From Paragonimus skrjabini miyazakii (taxonomy: Eukaryota > Platyhelminthes > Trematoda > Plagiorchiida > Troglotrematidae): a DNA stretch of 64,000 bases. Where the stretch lies: assembly GCA_014338405.1 (NCBI GenBank), contig JTDE01001005.1, positions 15,598 to 79,597 on the forward strand, written 5' to 3'. Shown piece by piece: positions 1 to 13,602 of this stretch (position 1 is the stretch's first letter; every line of letters starts with the position of its first letter). The position numbers were made by a program, and so were the translations under genes. The notes beneath the pieces are model-generated. The model was not told the origin of the DNA. It saw only the letters and a program-made list of their open reading frames with translations, and searched no databases.

Positions 1-3000
1 TGTCGCTGTCAATGGCGTGGCTGTATCCATATCATTTCTAGTTCTTCCACTAAGTCTTCTTTTATTATTGTTGTTATCATCATTATCATTGATATTACTA
101 TGAACTTTTCAGTTGCGTCTCTTCTTCTGGGATATTCCACGTCACTGTTGGGGTTTGCGGGGGCTTGAGCCACAGTATATTTTGGTCAGGCTCCTGGCTG
201 TCATGATGATGATGATGCTCTGTCGAAACTTTCAGAAATTTGGTAGAAGAATTTGGTAGAAGAAACTTAAAACAGCCAAACGATCAGCGGGTCGCTTTTA
301 TCTCACGGGCTGGATTTTTTGATGACTCATATGGCCTATGGCTGGGTGGAGTAAGAGTGTTTGGTGGCGTGAATGCTATCGCAGTTTGCCTGAGTTGTCT
401 GTAAAGTAAATGCACTTATTGACACAGTGAAGTGAAAGCTGTGAAGAAGTCATTCCGTTAATATCATTTCATTATTTATCTGCAACGGTGATTGATTGGA
501 TTTAGACGCAGAGGCTACAAGATAGAAGTTCTCTTCTTTTATTTTCAACCTAAAGCTTACTCTTTTTTTCGTGAATGCCTTACGGTCATGCATCATTGTA
601 GACCACTTATATAATGGTGACGATGATGATGCCACAACCAGTGAAATGTGACACGTAAACCTTGGTTTTTACTTTTGATGGTCAATTTTAGGAAACTCCG
701 ATTGTCACATCGATTTCCCGTATCATAGTTTTCCTTTCGGTCTAGCTGGGTATATACCAATTGAAGCAAGTATATTTATAAGTGAATAGTAAAAACGAAC
801 AGATGGGATCGCAATTGTGCGTGATGTTATAGATATTTTTTGCACGCGTTATCACTTTTTGTTTGATCAACGTCTCCTATATTTTTATCTTTTGTTTACG
901 ACCTTCTAATTCTGGGGATTTTTGACGCTATTAATTGAATTGAACCAACATTCAGGGTGTTTGAGAATGATAAAGATGTTGACGAGTCTTTCATAGCTAC
1001 TCATGTGGCAAACTACGCTCAAGGAATGTTTTTATTTTCATGCCATACTTTGTAGAAACTAATATGACATCTGCTCATATTGTTTATGTTTGTGCTTCTT
1101 AAATTACACAAAGGCATGGCATGTTAATCGACCTTTTCAGTCCGTAACGGTTTTCACACGGACAATATTTTCTTCAATCATAGGGTTATACGATTACGAA
1201 TTCTGTTGGATTGCTTTCATATTTCAAACATCCTATTGGTCTTCTTTGCTTTGCTTATCATTAGTTTTGTTGTATGTATATAGTTCAGTGGTAATATATC
1301 ACTTTTATGATACAGCTGAAAGTATTTATTGCCAAAGGATAATCGAATAGGTAAACCCTTTTCTAGTGGGATTCTTCTTCCGACTATTCTGCTGTTGGTT
1401 AGTTTTCAAAGTTGGCAAGTATTCCCATCCATAATCCACACGATTTTATGTCTAAAGTTAATCAGTTGGATAAGCGTCAATAAATCGTGTAATCTCTTAA
1501 ATACCTTTCGGAAGTTTTTGGACGGTTTTCAAGTAGCATAAATGACGTTTAAAAATAATTCATGTTTTCCTAAGGGCAATGCCTGTACCTTGAAGTTCAA
1601 CATGTTTCACATAGTTTGGTATGGTCACATAGTCTCATTCTTGGCATTGAAGTTATGGAAGTTGTTTGCCCGTTTTTAACTTTAACCTGCATCATCCGTT
1701 TCTGCGGGTTATACAGATTGAGACAGATTTTCATGTATGCAAGTTGAGTACAATCTTCACCAAGCTAGCTTATCCTTCAGGTCACAGAGGCAACTCTCTG
1801 AAGCGTATTGTAAGCACAGGTAGGGTGACGATTATGTTTATGTTACTCTAAGCGTTGTAGCCAACGATATATTACTGATGATTCTTAGAAAATGAAATCG
1901 GAGGAGCATTAACCAGCTATCAACGTTGATGTCAAGAAACAGATACTTCATGGTACAACCCAAACAAGTTGAATTTACTGAAGTAGGACAGATTCGCCTA
2001 TAGGGAGGTAGTTGCTCTTTTGCGCCCACTCGCCATCGGTGTATATATTACGGTACCCACCGTGGGAATACAAGTCTTCTATAGTTATTCAGATAAATTT
2101 ACCGCTTCTTCATGTTAATTTGCCGCATAAATCTAAACGTAACCATCTATCTATCACTCTTCATATGAATTGTTAAAGTATAGTGTGATGTATCCAAAAT
2201 GTGATCAAGCCAGTGCACTTGAGCACTCAGTAGCTCTTTGCTCAGTGTATTTCCTAATGTTATGTGTGCTAGTCTGCGTTTGACTTCAGCGCTGCTGACG
2301 CGATTGTTCCGCTATGGAGATCGTACACATCTGGTTCAGAAACTTATCCGGCATCTTCTGTGTACGTTTGCCTCCTAACTGACAGACGAACGTTCTCAAT
2401 AAATGTATAAGTAGCATTAGTGTGTAAAATATAATCGCATATTCCGTGTGCTAACTGATAACACTTTTAATTCTGTTGCCAGCAACAGAGATCTTGTGAC
2501 TTAACTAGAAGACTTTTTAACACACTCTTCTTTTTTCCGCAATAATTAGCTTTCACATTTTACCAAGTTTGTTTTGCCAGATTTGACGCTTCGCTTATTA
2601 GTTGTAAATACTGAGACTACCGGTATTTACTGTGATTCTATTTACATTATAAAGTAAGTCCGTTTAATTGTGACTCTTCTAAATTTCATAGTCGCGTACA
2701 TTGTCAGTGGGTAGTTTAGAATCAGCCCACTATCGAGAAAATGCATCGGACTAAAAAGCCTTCAACACCCGTAGCGAAACTGAGTAGGAATGGAGATGTG
2801 GGGGAGGGGAAATCGATAAATATAATACTGACGTGATGAGCTTTGATTAAAACCCATTATTGGATAGTGTTAATTGTTGCGATTAACCGTATTTTTTCAC
2901 GAAGGTTCCATAGAATATGTAGACCTAATTAGTGGACACTGGCTCAAACCCTTGAAGTTGTGTGGGAGGACTGAAGGAACAATTGGATGCAGTGAGTTAC

Positions 3001-6000
3001 CGATAAGAAGATGTTATGCGATGAATTGTCTTGCCGTGTAAAGCTTGGTTTTTTGCAAATTCGATCCTCATGATCATCGTTGCATCTAATGTAATCATCT
3101 TGACTATTGAGGCATCTCAAACTAACTAGTTTTGCTTATGATAATTCCGAGCTTCTAAAACCGAATCCTATGAATCTAATTTCATAGTTAGTTAATAGCT
3201 GAAAATGTTTTTTTTCTTTAAGGAGACTAATGAAGTGCATCTCGTTTTCTTGTAGTGATTACTGAATAAGTTTTACCCAATAAACATTACTCAAAAAACC
3301 CGTCTATTCAAATTCTTCTCTCTCTTAAACGATTTCAGAATGCATGCCTGTAAAATATGATGATTGACTTTTCATTGTCGAACGTCTCGCTTTAATTTAC
3401 ACCGTCGATTAGTTTAAATTCACTTTATATGAAGGGCTAAACAGCTTGTCACTTACTTAGAGAGGCATTATGCTTAGAGGAACAAATTTCAGATTTCCAG
3501 ACTAAGCTTCTTATTTTACGGAAGGGATGAGGGTGTAAATTCGGAATTATAAACGGATAAGGATTGCATAGTTGCAATTTCTAAACAGTTTACTCCTTAA
3601 TTACTTATGTCGTTTTCACGGCTTTTTCATCTAAATTTCGTCGTATAATTATACCTGTTTACCAACCGCCAGCAGCACATCACTTACACGAAAAGCTTGT
3701 TGAATAGATCCAGCTTGTATAAAGTGGAAACAAGCCACTAATCACTACCGCAATGTACGGCATATGCGCATCGGAGCTCGGACCCGAGTTCCTGAACACT
3801 GCGTAATTTAAGTTCAAAGATTCCTTGTTTACTGAGTTGTTTTCTGCTTTTGCTTTCGGTGTTTTGTTGGGCTAAACAATTGGTTACGCAGTCGGTTGTC
3901 TTATCAGTTCGTCTCCCAAGCTGACCTCCTCAGAGCTTGTGGAGTTTGTTGCTTAGCCTTTAAGAGAGAGAGAACAGCTAGTTGATTTTAATAACGTTTA
4001 TGTTGTTATTGTGTGAGCGGGTTGACTCCGAAGAGAAAACAGTTAATACTGGAACAGGAAAGACAGAAGTAACAACTGTGTAGCAGATGCTATCTCACTC
4101 TGAGCTGTAAGTGGGCTGGAGATTTGCGTTTAGGTGTTTCAGTTATTCGAGGCAATATTATCAACTATTCCTAATTTGGTTTTGTTCCATAACCAAGTGT
4201 AATGAGTTTATAATAATCGGCAAAGTGCACACTGCTGAAAACTCACGTAAGACTGGTTGCTTTGAATAACAAGACAAATTCTATAACTGCGAGAGTATAC
4301 GTACATAGAAGTAACATAAGACTGGAGATTTTCTACACCACAATGATAAAAAGTGCGTTTCGACTGAACATAAAAAGACGGTTACATGTAACAGGTCGGG
4401 CTAATCTGTGCCTTCGATTTGCTCGTGATGTGTCAATAATCCTTTTCGCCCGTGTACGATTTGCGAAACACTAGTCCGAGCGTGCGCATCAAGAAGTTGT
4501 CCAAACAACCGTCGTTTTGCCATCGGCACGCGATCAGTAAGTTGCTTCATGTATAGATGCATCAATTGTTCAATCTGTCCTCGGACTGCATTATAGGCCA
4601 ACCTGATGAAATGATTATTGTCAGCGGTCAGTCACCCAACTAGTTTCCCGTTTCACAATACGTGTACACTTACTTGACTAAAAGAACCAAATTAACAACC
4701 AGTCGATGATAGAGAGAGTGGCTACAGACATAACTGTTTTTCTAATTGAGGAAGTCCTATTTGTCGTTTATTTCTAATTCAGAACCTTCTTCTCTGATGC
4801 ATTATTGTTGATGATAATGATGTGTGATTAAAAACTTGCTCGTTGAGAATCACTGAATATTATAGGCAAATATTTCATCTGCATTGCCTACTCATTGTGC
4901 GTTCAGACAGACACGAAATCGATTGTGGTATGTTGGTAAAAACAAACTAAGCATCTGTTAGTGGATTCTGTCCCATAGTGTTTGTCACCAATCAGGATAT
5001 CTGCTCGAAATTTAACTTTCGGAAACGGTACGTTATAAAGTCTGATCAGCCTGGTGATATTTATGTCATATCTCTTAAATGAAATAAGATTGTAAGTACT
5101 GACGAAACATACATACTATAGCTGGATACGTCCGAATTACTCTGATTTCTGTACTACTATTGGTGGATTATAGTCGTTTGTCCAAACATAGATCGTTATA
5201 GTTGTCAGCTGTGTCTCCCTCTTACTTGCGTGTACATGTTGACTATCAATGAAGAATGACAAAAAATTGTTAGTTCTTTGTCACACTGTGTTAGGGTGCG
5301 TTTTGAACTGCACGTGAACCTGAGTCAAGACTTGAGTTTTTTGTCAGTTACGGCATTCGTATTAACGACCTCGGGGTATAGTGGACAGTATGTTGGATAG
5401 ATTTTAGGTCACCTACGGCTTTCATCGGTATATCTTGCATTTTGAGCAGCCGACCATCGTGGATCCGTGTCAGTCTAAATTGGAGCCCGTTCGCTCTAGT
5501 TAGAAATTGTCCATTTTTGAGAGGATTATGGACGATGTGATTTCGATCGCCGTTTTACCCATCTCTTATCACTAACTTCAGTGTTCGATTGCTGGCAAAT
5601 AAGAATCTACAAACAGAATACCTAGCCTCTTTGTATCAACAGTTGTCTGTATAATCCCGTTGCTCATTTATGATGTTTAGTTTTGAGTTACATTCTCCTA
5701 AATTTTCACAAATTGCCCCCATTTAAGTAATATCGTGTGGCTTATCTTTAATACTATTCTTCATAGGGGGGCTTGATCTTCATCTTAACGCATATTTTTG
5801 AGACAGACTGTCATGTGCACAATTTGTCAGCTCATTATCAAAACCAGCACTTCCTGTAGTACGTTCGTCCATTTGCAAACAAGTTCATTGTTGCTTGCTA
5901 TACTATCGATCTATTCTTAGTTAAGTTTGAAGGACGCGTTTGTCTGCTCCACCAAAGTTAACCGCGTACTAAATGATTGACAGGCACGTACAACTATTGA

Positions 6001-6932
6001 CATTAGGTGTTGTCGTGGTAATATGTAACGAACCAGTTAACTGTGACATTGGTTACTAACGCAAACACATACCATGTTATTGATTTTTAGTCTATCTACT
6101 GGTTTCGAGATAGTTCGCTGTAATCATGACCTGCGGTTGTTTTACTTAAAGGATTGGAAGTCAAGCACCTTATATTACGTCTTCTCGAATCATTATGAGA
6201 TAGTATCATGTAGAAAATTGATCTGTTGTAGTATGTACTATATCAATTACTAGTGTACCGCCGTCGATAGTTATGATGACTATGTAAGAGAAATTTATAT
6301 GCTGAGCAGCTGCAATCTAACGTAAATATACTTGGTGTACATGAGACTAGGTGGCGTGCTTATGTAGTCCCACCCAGTGTGGTTACTACTGTCTATGATG
6401 GTTGTTTTCTGTGCACCGTCTCAATGGCCGGCAGGTTTTGTTTAACTTGAGCACCACTCTCAGTCGCAACAATCAAACTCGATACACGTCAAACTTGAAG
6501 TTCTTTGCAGTTGTATAATCCAATAGAATGAACCAAATTTAATACACAAGCGTTTTTAATCGTATTAGAATTTTTAGTGGTTATTTTTGCAAGCTCGCTC
6601 TCCTGGTTGTTCGTTTAAAATAATTTTGTGGGTGACTGTATGTCCCTGTAACCTAAACAAACCTTCTTGCAGTTCTGTACGCCTAAAGGCTGTCAAACAC
6701 CATCTGTTCTATACTTTGTTTTCATTTGAGTCGGGTTGTTCGGCATATCAGACCCATTTGCACTCGAATGGAACATCGTTTATTTAATTGTGCATATTTT
6801 ATGACTTGGGGACTCGGTGGCAAACTTTTAAACAGTTTGTCTGTTGGGTGGTTGTCACTAGACACTGTCAGGCTGGTTTGTTCGAGGGGGTCATCCATAT
6901 GCTTTCCTAACCACCCTCCGGGTTTATATTTA

Positions 6933-6936
<4 letters not shown>
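1..6936. other. no supported gene; unassigned AT-rich DNA
   Basis: Open frames here are short (under about 90 residues), differ in frame and strand, and match no family I recognise. A short (ATG)n/(GAT)n run lies at 203-217. Nothing resembling a conserved exon, structural RNA or transposon protein was seen. It is most simply intron or intergenic DNA. Confidence 0.6.
203..217. repeat. short (ATG)n microsatellite
   Basis: Five perfect trinucleotide units are visible. Confidence 0.8.

Positions 6937-6966
<30 letters not shown>
6937..6966. repeat. (TA)15 microsatellite
   Basis: This is an uninterrupted TA dinucleotide tract preceded by imperfect TTTATAT units. It produces artificial Tyr-Ile open frames on both strands. 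Confidence 0.95.
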
Positions 6967-6967
<1 letters not shown>

Positions 6968-8882
6968 CCATGCTTTCCGTTTATGTTTAACAAGACAGCA
7001 ATTCGTCGACAGGAAACCACCTAATAAAGAAAATATTTTCGCTGGCCTTGTCAAATTTTATTTCTCCGCCTTTTAATTTATATATCTGAATTCCTTCAAT
7101 GTGAAACTTTTTGGAAAGGGACGAAACTGCTTCATTCACCATCGAACTGGCTTTATCATATATTCTGTGGAACTCCATTCTCCATTGTTCAGTTAAATGT
7201 ATCTATGGGGCCATTCAAACGGATAAAGAATGACATCTGTTTGTGTAACTACAAGACCAGATGTTTTCCTGCTCAAATTTCCATGACTCAGAATGTGCGA
7301 AATAGCCAGTTTTGTGTGGTTGTTCATTTTCACTTCACTCCTCACTCAAAATGTTTATTTGCTTACACGGCCTTTATTGCTGTCCTTATATACACCCATT
7401 AAGTTATGTTGGCCATCCGTGTGTGTGCATGTTGTGTGCATCTTAGTAGGATTGAATCATAGAATTAGAAATTAATAGGGCTCACAATTCGCAATGTATT
7501 TCACATTTATGTCCATTAGACTAACAAGTGTTGACCTTTGCTCGCCTCTCTAAAGTCCGTACATCGGGTCGCTACATGTTACTGCAGACTGACTGTTGAG
7601 TTCTCTCAGGCACCGCCACAAAGTAACTGAAAGTCTACACAGCTCAGTTATTGTGTCAGAGCATACAAGTCTAGGAATGGCACATGTATTTGACCTGAGC
7701 CATACGGTCCAGCCCTTGCACACAAGTGGCATATTGCAAACGTCTGATTTTAATTTGTGAGCTCCAAATATCTACTGGTTTTCCTAGCATAATATAATCT
7801 AAAAGTATTATCTTGTTTTCATCCAGCCTTCTGCTTATATGTAACCCTAGTTTTTCTGTGTGATATTTAAGTGCACATTACCTTGTGCATACCACGACAG
7901 CATGGGACTGTGAAAGCAGATGTACGTATGTATATATGGATAACTGTCCCTAGTGCAGATTTCTTAGCAGATTTTATGTATTACTTAAAAGCCACCTTTT
8001 CCCAGACTCATGGCAAAGCGTCACCTGTTGATCAACCTTAAGGTGCTACCGATTTGTGCATACGACGCGAAGACCGAATTGATAACCTGACAACCAAGTT
8101 CAGAATTCGCATAACCGTGGCCAATAAGGGTGTCATGGGCTATTTGGTTGATCAGACTGGGCCAGTTCCTAATAGTCGTTTTTTTGGAAACATGGGAAAA
8201 TCGGATAAGTGCATTTACAGCCAACAGTTTTGCTGTTTTTTTAAAGACAAACCATTGACATTTGATTCCTGTCTATTTGCTTGTATCAGAAACAGCTGTT
8301 TGTTGAGGTGTCGTAGCTCTGGCTCGATGGTCGTAGAAGAGCGTTTGTATGTATGTATTGAGAAGTGGCACCCCAGTGCTTACGACTTTGGCTGCCAGTT
8401 ATACGATCGCGGATGTAAACATCGAGTAACTCGACCGCTGTTGTCTATCTCCAGACAACCTAACTGCTTCTAATCCTTTTTGTGGCATGAAGCAGTGAAC
8501 CCTGTGAAGTAAACTTTCCAAACTTACTTGCTTGTGGAGCCAATTCTGCGATTCTAAGATGCCATTCAATTCTCATTACTCATTCGGTTATTGTCAGTTT
8601 TCTGATTAAATTGCACCTTTCCAATTCAAGCTTAACATCCGGAATGGTGGCACTGAGAAATTGAACCAACTAGATTGGTATCACCTGTCAAAGAATTTAA
8701 TGCGCATATCGTTTATGTGATTAGTGTTAGAGTCTATTTGGAATTTTAGAAATGTAATTCCACTATCCTAGTTCTGGTTAGCCATTCTTGGACAATAAGC
8801 CTTCCATCTTTGTTCTGATTAAAGGTGAACCAATTTAGGTTTCCCAGGGTTCTATAAAGCGTTCCCATCTCGTAAAACAATG
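6967..8882. other. no supported gene
   Basis: The longest frame is 139 residues on the plus strand (8054-8473). It has no recognisable domain, no good splice context, and a competing open frame on the opposite strand at 8021-8224. I treat the interval as non-coding. Confidence 0.45.
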
Positions 8883-8955
8883 TGGGTCCCTCAGTGGCTG
8901 GGTGGTACCGGCGCTAGTCTACCAGTCTCACCGTATCGAGTTCGGACCCCATGTC
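8883..8955 (+). repeat. degenerate tRNA-like (SINE head) relic
   Basis: An A-box-like CAGTGGCTGGG is followed about 40 bases later by a B-box-like GAGTTCGGACC, with partly complementary ends (GTGGGTC and GACCCCA). The layout resembles the pol III promoter part of a tRNA-derived SINE, but the B box is altered and the stems are imperfect. It is certainly not a working tRNA gene. Confidence 0.3.
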
Positions 8956-10261
8956 CACAGATGCTCTGTCCTAGTTTTTGGCTATCTGATAACTTACAAC
9001 TTTGTATTGTATCAGCCGGATACTCAGCTTCGTTTTAACTGGATGTAGTTAACCAACTGTTCATCTGGTAAGAATAAATCGATTTTCAAACTGGACCAAT
9101 CGAACGCAAGGTCAAGGACGCTACCAGGCCCAGAACGATTGAAATCCTACTGAATGCTAGTCCTAATGGAGACTTATTCAGTGAACCTTTCCGGAATGAA
9201 AGAAACCGGGGGTGTAGTATGTTTTATCATTCAATAAATACAATAGAAAAACGTCTAAGTGGTTAACTGTTCAGACAGTTAGTAGAAATGATATAGGCGA
9301 TCGTTGTCTTGTTTTTGCCAATATTCAATAATACTCTGCCCTGATAATCTAGTTTATTCCGTAAGGATAGACTCAACTTGATACAAAATGCGAAATCCTG
9401 AAGTTGTTTTCAGTTTAAGGGAATAATAGCTAAATATATCGACCTTATGAGCAGAACCGTTATGAACAACTTCCAGTAGCATGTTAACTTTTGTTTGTCT
9501 GTGCTTTGAAGTGCCAATTTGAATTTGACCAACGGGAGTGTTGAATTTTAGGTGTTCATATGACAATTACTAACCTGAGAATCACATCGAAAGTACAGAA
9601 GTACACCTAGTTTCTGCTGTCCCAAGATAACGGCCGAATTGAACATTTTTAATGCAAATAATTCGCGTCTTTTTTTTTGATGATTCGGAACTGTAAAGTG
9701 AACAGAGGATTGGTGAAATAAACTTAAGACTTTGAGAAGGAATTCGATTACAAGGTGAGTGGAGCGTGGCAGACGAAACCGCTTCGGAACAATAGGCTTT
9801 GGGTAGCGCGATGGTTGTACTGTCCAAAGACAGTCCAGCAAAATCTGCTTTTTTTTAAAGTAGGTTTGCTATTCATTTTTTCACTATACTGATGATTCCT
9901 CCAACAAAAGACCCATTTAGATTCTCATCATTGGTATGTGAATACTTCATGTTCCCTGACAACCTTGTGAATAGGTTTACACTCGTTGTTAGGTCGCTAC
10001 CAGCGAGTTACCATAATTCATTCAGTAACGCGTAAGGAACAATTCGAATAATGATTATTCAGACAATCAGATTAACGGGACTATCTTTCAAGTACAAAAA
10101 ATATCAGTAGAAGGTGATCGAAAAGACTAAAATTTATAAGGCACCGTTTGACAAAATTACAATGAAAGTGCTCTCCCATCTTGAATGTGAATTAACCGAA
10201 TACACAAATTATCCAGCAGAAAAGGCGTTCAGAATTAAGTAATCAAACATGGAGTCTTTAA
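8956..10261. other. no supported gene
   Basis: Several overlapping minus-strand open frames at 9354-9841 have no recognisable domain. Nothing else was seen. Confidence 0.5.
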
Positions 10262-10315
10262 ATGACCACCAGTCAGCCGGAAACTGGCTTAGTAAAACAA
10301 TCGGGTGCAGATGAA
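10262..10315 (+). CDS. speculative first coding exon
   Basis: An ATG at 10262 opens a frame beginning MTTSQPETGLVKQ and meets a strong donor-like GAAG|GTGAGA at 10315/10316, leaving a phase-1 end. The peptide is polar and matches no family I recognise. An upstream out-of-frame ATG lies at about 10249. The only support is a good donor plus an ATG, which arises often by chance, so this is a weak candidate. Confidence 0.12.
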
Positions 10316-12734
10316 GGTGAGAATATGTCAAACAATATCAGGAAAGTTACGTACAGTAATGGTACAAAATTCATCGTGATTGTTTACTGCACACAGCAAA
10401 GAAATAAAGGCAAATTTCGGATCAGCTTTTTACAAGCAAATCAACAAGTCTCAACAAATTGAACGTTCTGCATCATTACCAAACATGAGACGACAAACTT
10501 ATCAGACGAGCTTCAACAAATCTAACACTCATCCTGTAATTTCCTGGTATGTGCAACCTCGACACCACTGAGATATCACTCCGGAGACTGTGAGAATGTG
10601 TTGGTGATGCTGTAACACACATTTTGAACTGCACGATTATCTGGAAACGGATTCTGTATATGTGTGTGTGTGGAAGATTAATCCATGGTTCCCTGTACAA
10701 AAAAGGTTTCAAGCTTCGTTCGCTTTTTTCAGTTTAACTTATGAAAAGTTCATGGCTCAGTACAGCTATTCGGAAAAGTAACGAAAATGTTGTACTGTGA
10801 CTAGTCGAAACGTCACATTTATAATGTTCAACACCCGTGTCATCCAAGAAGCACACGTCCCACTGCAAAGGTTATTGAGAATTGAGGAACTTGCAGGTAT
10901 TTGTCCGTACGTTTTACTCAGGCTACCATAATGAGACGAGTTTTACTAAAGTCTATCTTTACATGTGGCGTTTTGTTGCTACAATACAGTCTAATTGTTC
11001 GTTGGATTTTAAGTCGCCAGTCGCCTTAAACAAGTTGGATCTATTCACATAGCGAAAGAAATGCTCTGTGCTCACAAGATACAATGCTGGAAGAGTTGTT
11101 CGTATGTCTGTCAAAGTGCCGTTATGAGGTCAAAGTAGAATGGATAGGAATATTTGCACGCAAGTTATCATACCTGTTGAGAATAATAGCGTTTAGTTTG
11201 TCAGTTTTAGTGAAGATCACATACAGAATATTAATATAAGCAATTTTTTGGTTAAAGTAGGAAAAATCTGCTATTTTTGACGTAGTCAAAAATATCAGTC
11301 TAATGGAGACTTGATGAGTCAATAGCTTTTCTCTATAAACTTGAAATTATTAAGTGGCTTAGTGAAAATTTCTTCTGTATGAACATTTTGAATAATTCAT
11401 TTGCTTCTACTACTGGAAATGAGGTTGGATTTATACACTTCATTGTGAAATGTGTAGATTATAGACAAATCGAGAACATGTAACACGATCAGTGAACTGT
11501 TGACAACATTGATGTGATACGTTCGGTAGTTGAGATTGGCAGTCAATTGACGTTGTTCGAAACCGTAACTAGCAGGTTAGTACAATTTCATGCTATGAGC
11601 GTCCCTCAGAAGTAGGTGTGGGAATTAATTACGCCTACGCTGTATTCGGGATTTCAAAATAGTGCGAGATTGACTACGGTAATTATCTCTGCATATCAGT
11701 ACCATCATCTGGGGAAGCAATGAACAATTTGTGTCCGAAGGAAACCGGCTAGTTTATTGTATTGTAAAATAAATCATTCAGGGTCTGCTGATCATATGTT
11801 TGCTCTCATTAGTTTTCCTCGGGCGTGCTCTCACAGAAGTGCAGATCATATAGGCTTACTGACTAAATGATTTTGCTCATGTCTCTAAGTTTCGGGATTA
11901 CTTCATTCATGCTGATATCTTCAAAACCAAGTTACCCTCTGGACTCCACTTTTATCCATCAATATATCTTCGTGCGATTGTGAGAAAATAGGGATGAGTG
12001 TAATTCATTAGCTGTCGGTAAATATTGTTTGAGTCTGTCATGGGTGGGAAAGATGTGTTTGATGTAATCATCCGTGTTACACGGGGACTGATAGTCATCC
12101 CGAACCACTGGTAACGAGTATGATACTTGGTAAAGCAATTCTGTGTTATCGTCCGAGAACAAACGCGTATTAATGCCGCGTCGTCTTTAGAGTGTGAACT
12201 GCCAACCGCTGCTGGGACTAGATGTTTCACCGCCTAATTATTCACAATTTTTCGGTGATTCTTCTTTGAGTGGACTTTCTATTACATGTAGATTGTTCAA
12301 CTATGCAGACTACCCCACTCACTACATTACATTGACTTTGACAGCCATGCAATCTCTTCCCTGTGTCATTGACACCATTCCATTGAGCCGACCGCACATT
12401 CTTCTTCTAACGGCAGTTAACACGTTGATATTTAGTCAAGCCGTTCTGGACCTGATCAGTTCAACTCTTTTACTGGCCCTAGTTATCCAGTATAATAAAA
12501 TCATCTTCCTCGTTGGTTAAGTTGGTTAATGACATGAGGTCTGTAGATAATTGAACCGTAGACCACATAGGTTGAATTTTTTTTCTATGGATAGCATGTT
12601 TCAGACAGCTATGTACCATTGAAACGGAGAGCCATCGAGCTACTCGTTGGAATCATTTGACTCCCCCATCCACTGTATCTTGATTGAGCGGAACAGGTTA
12701 TGCTCATTTAAAATACGTCGTCTACTGTTTTGGG
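10316..12734. other. no supported gene
   Basis: Open frames on both strands (for example 11952-12230 minus and 12194-12520 plus) lack recognisable domains. No RNA gene or transposon protein was seen. Confidence 0.5.
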
Positions 12735-12975
12735 TTATCACAGGGACACCCACAAGAAATACCTACTTAAACAAAAGTATACAGATGGTCTGCAGTTCTG
12801 AGATTATCGAGATCCGACGGGCTCAACACATCTCAGTGGAACTTGATCGCGTCCATGAATTGAATTCCGTCGATAAAAGTGCAATTGGGTTAGAACAAAA
12901 ATTCCGAGACAGTGTTGACTCAGCTAATGGAGCAATTGCGACGCAAACGCCACACACACACTCTCTCTCTCTCTG
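12735..12975 (+). CDS. possible coding exon, helical charged peptide, unknown family
   Basis: Inside an open frame running from 12647 to 13027, an acceptor-like TTTGGGTTATCACAG ends just before about 12743. The downstream peptide is rich in alternating charged and hydrophobic residues (SEIIEIRRAQHISVELDRV and on to GLEQKFRDSVDSANGA), which suggests a helix or short coiled coil. The end is unclear: the frame runs into (CA)n(CT)n and I see only weak donors. No family is recognised. It could equally be a chance open frame. Confidence 0.2.
12951..12974. repeat. compound (CA)5(CT)7 microsatellite
   Basis: These are perfect dinucleotide units, CA then CT, inside the open frame above. Confidence 0.95.
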
Positions 12976-13444
12976 GCAATGGTCACAGCTGACCAAAATG
13001 AGAGTATACTTACTGGAATATTTTTGACTGATGAAACGGTATCTAAGTGACGGCAAGTATCATTAAGTCCTAAGCCTTGTTTACCCGTGTGGATTTCACC
13101 TCGTTGTCAGGTGTCTAATTGTCCACAGATTAGAGTGCAATAGCACTCTGCTTTTCGTTCTAGTGATGCTTTGTCCATTTTGATCCCCGCATCACAGTCC
13201 TGAAGTGTGTCCATAGGTTTGGGTGAATTGCTACGGAACAATCATCATCAAGGTGGTAAACGACCATTACCATATTCACCTTGGATGAACTGGACGTCTT
13301 TTGTACCGAAGTGAATTCTATGTTAAGATAATCCTATCTATTTCAGTAGTAAGCAATTCGGAAAGTCGTAGAAACGGTCTTTACAGTTAGTGAGTCTTCG
13401 TTCCAGTGACCTCGCAGTTAAGACGTTCGAATACGAGCAAAACT

Positions 13445-13602
13445 GAATCCGTAGGTAAAGCCTTGTGTATAATGCCTANNNNNNNNNNNNNNNNNNNNNN
13501 NNNNNNNNNNNNNNNNNNNNNNNNNNNNNNNNNNNNNNNNNNNNNNNNNNNNNNNNNNNNNNNNNNNNNNNNNNNNNNGAGTTAGGCTTTACTTACGGAT
13601 TC
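13445..13602. repeat. 19-bp inverted repeat flanking the first assembly gap
   Basis: The left arm at 13445-13463 (GAATCCGTAGGTAAAGCCT) and the right arm at 13584-13602 are reverse complements at 18 of 19 positions. The 100-N gap lies between them. They may be terminal repeats of a small element, or the stem of a hairpin that stopped assembly. Confidence 0.75.
13479..13578. other. assembly gap (100 N)
   Basis: Exactly 100 N, a conventional placeholder, so the true length is unknown. Confidence 1.

Noticed and set aside
6722..7076. Open frames over 100 residues on both strands
   Set aside because: They run through the (TA)n microsatellite, which reads as Tyr-Ile repeats with no stop. They are artefacts of low complexity.
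8054..8473. 139-residue plus-strand open frame
   Set aside because: No recognisable domain, no clear splice context and a competing antisense frame. Likely chance, though its length merits a database search.
12194..12520. 108-residue hydrophobic plus-strand frame
   Set aside because: It overlaps antisense open frames, has no splice context or family signature, and its leucine/isoleucine richness follows from T-rich sequence.
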